A DNA stretch of 64,000 nt from the NCBI RefSeq assembly GCF_004758605.1, contig NZ_CP038512.1:2728501-2792500 (forward strand). The letters run 5' to 3'. Shown one piece after another: positions 61,995 to 64,000 of this stretch (its first letter is position 1; each line of letters starts with the position of its first letter). This DNA comes from Deinococcus metallilatus (lineage in GTDB: Bacteria; Deinococcota; Deinococci; Deinococcales; Deinococcaceae). The position numbers and the translations under genes are program-made. The notes under the pieces are model-generated. The model was given only the letters and a program-made list of their open reading frames with translations, was not told the origin of the DNA and did no database searches.

Positions 61995-62258
61995 TCAGGG
62001 CATTTCACTTTCCCCGCTTCCAGGCTGGGGAACGCTCCGCGCGGCGTGAAGCACGGCCAGGGCGTCGACTTTGCCCCGCGCGCCCAGCAGGTGCCCGTGT
62101 GCGGCCAGCAGGTGCGCGGCGTAACGGGGGATTTCGCCCTCCTGGGCATGACGGGCAGCGGTGCGGAGATGCGCGGCGGCACCCTGCCAACTCTATTCGG
62201 CCAGTTCCTGCGCGGCCTGGAGGGCTTCGGCGGCGGCCTGCGGGCGAAGGTCCGGCAT
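61995..62258 (-). pseudogene. Small alpha-helical ORF interrupted by an amber codon
   Basis: From ATG 62258 the frame reads MPDLRPQAAAEALQAAQELAE, cut by TAG at 62193-62195, then SWQGAAAHLRTAARHAQEGE and on to a stop at 61995. Both sides look like one TPR-like helical protein of 87 codons. A single C-to-T change (CAG to TAG) explains the stop. CACACT lies 6 nt before the ATG. Confidence 0.55.
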
Positions 62259-62306
62259 GCCCCCAGTGTGACCGATTCGTGAACGCCCGCGAAGGACAGC
62301 CGGAGA

Positions 62307-62404
62307 GTCAAACCGTCGAACTGTCTGACCCTCTGACCGCTCAAAGCCTCGTCTTGCTCCGGCTTCTCCAGCGGTTCGACTGTTCGGCCGTCAGACAGTT
62401 TGAC
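62307..62404. repeat. Octanucleotide series forming a long inverted repeat
   Basis: Left: GTCAAACC, GTCGAACT, GTCTGACC, CTCTGACC, GCTCAAAG in 8-nt steps (62307-62346). Right: GGTTCGAC, TGTTCGGC, CGTCAGAC, AGTTTGAC (62373-62404), roughly its reverse complement. Confidence 0.7.
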
Positions 62405-62436
62405 CCTTCCTGCCGCCTTCTGTGGGAAGCCGGGCG

Positions 62437-62442
62437 TAGACT
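62437..62442 (+). promoter_or_regulatory. -10 hexamer, leaderless promoter of the M20 gene
   Basis: TAGACT is 5 nt before the ATG at 62448. Confidence 0.5.
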
Positions 62443-62447
62443 GAGGC

Positions 62448-63641
<1,194 letters not shown>

Positions 63642-63646
63642 GGCGG

Positions 63647-64000
<354 letters not shown>

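Overview
The window is about 70% G+C and looks like a chromosomal segment of a Deinococcus species. Three things support this. There is a ddrB gene with a perfect radiation/desiccation response motif just upstream. The glutaminyl-tRNA synthetase carries a C-terminal YqeY-like domain, an arrangement described in Deinococcus. Some two dozen genes have a TANNNT -10 hexamer 5-8 nt before the start codon, the leaderless promoter layout known from this genus. All calls come from reading the sequence; no database search was run.

Layout. 0-6.2 kb is minus-strand housekeeping (accA partial, accD, a LapA-like protein, pyrimidine-nucleoside phosphorylase, a dual Fe-S protein, ftsH) plus a small permease-like gene. 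6.2-6.7 kb holds only repeats. 6.7-12.3 kb has a TPR protein, an isoaspartyl methyltransferase homologue, glnS and a GNAT. 12.4-15.9 kb has an unknown gene under a palindromic promoter, then a LexA/CI-type self-cleaving repressor divergent from a holin-like plus serine-protease pair, then a GGCT-like gene. 15.9-22.1 kb has rpsO, tRNA-Thr, a second methionine aminopeptidase, and an SgrR-like regulator divergent from two coupled MFS transporters. 22.5-31.9 kb is a copper-resistance region: CopB-like and CopA ATPases, chaperone, CsoR, glutaredoxin-like protein, two-component system, DUF305 protein and a Cys-rich copper-storage-type protein. Two control systems are readable there: a CsoR-type divergent promoter, and a box repeated three times at a fixed distance from the -10. 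31.8-34.25 kb is a scar: two decayed SDR fragments and a transferred block (Dyp peroxidase, DUF488, the tail of a molybdopterin oxidoreductase).

34.3-42.2 kb holds an M42 peptidase, a MerR regulator, a thioesterase, a YdcZ pair with marR, ddrB, a DR2231-like dUTPase/MazG gene, a probable structured RNA with a tRNA-like T-arm, an arginase behind an ARG-box-like palindrome, and an S41 peptidase. 42.2-45.9 kb is pheST behind a leader-peptide attenuator. 46.0-49.9 kb has a lamin-tail lipoprotein, glyA and an HD-GYP protein. 49.9-51.2 kb is a BglII-like type II restriction system with an MT-A70 methylase. 51.2-54.9 kb has two phosphoesterases, a DUF3006-like protein, a CHAD protein and a CDF transporter, four of these five in one translationally coupled run. 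54.9-55.5 kb is an AT-rich SNase-like orphan. 55.6-58.9 kb carries MocA and CoxG/D/E-type maturation genes without the enzyme they normally serve. 59-64 kb has an erythromycin-esterase family protein, an FAD oxidoreductase, a small basic protein, a nonsense-interrupted ORF, an M20 amidohydrolase and a partial sufU.

The most promising less-described items are the cleavable repressor/holin/protease module, the three-promoter copper box, the pheST attenuator, the minus-strand RNA candidate at 39.4-39.5 kb and the heptanucleotide repeats inside glnS.
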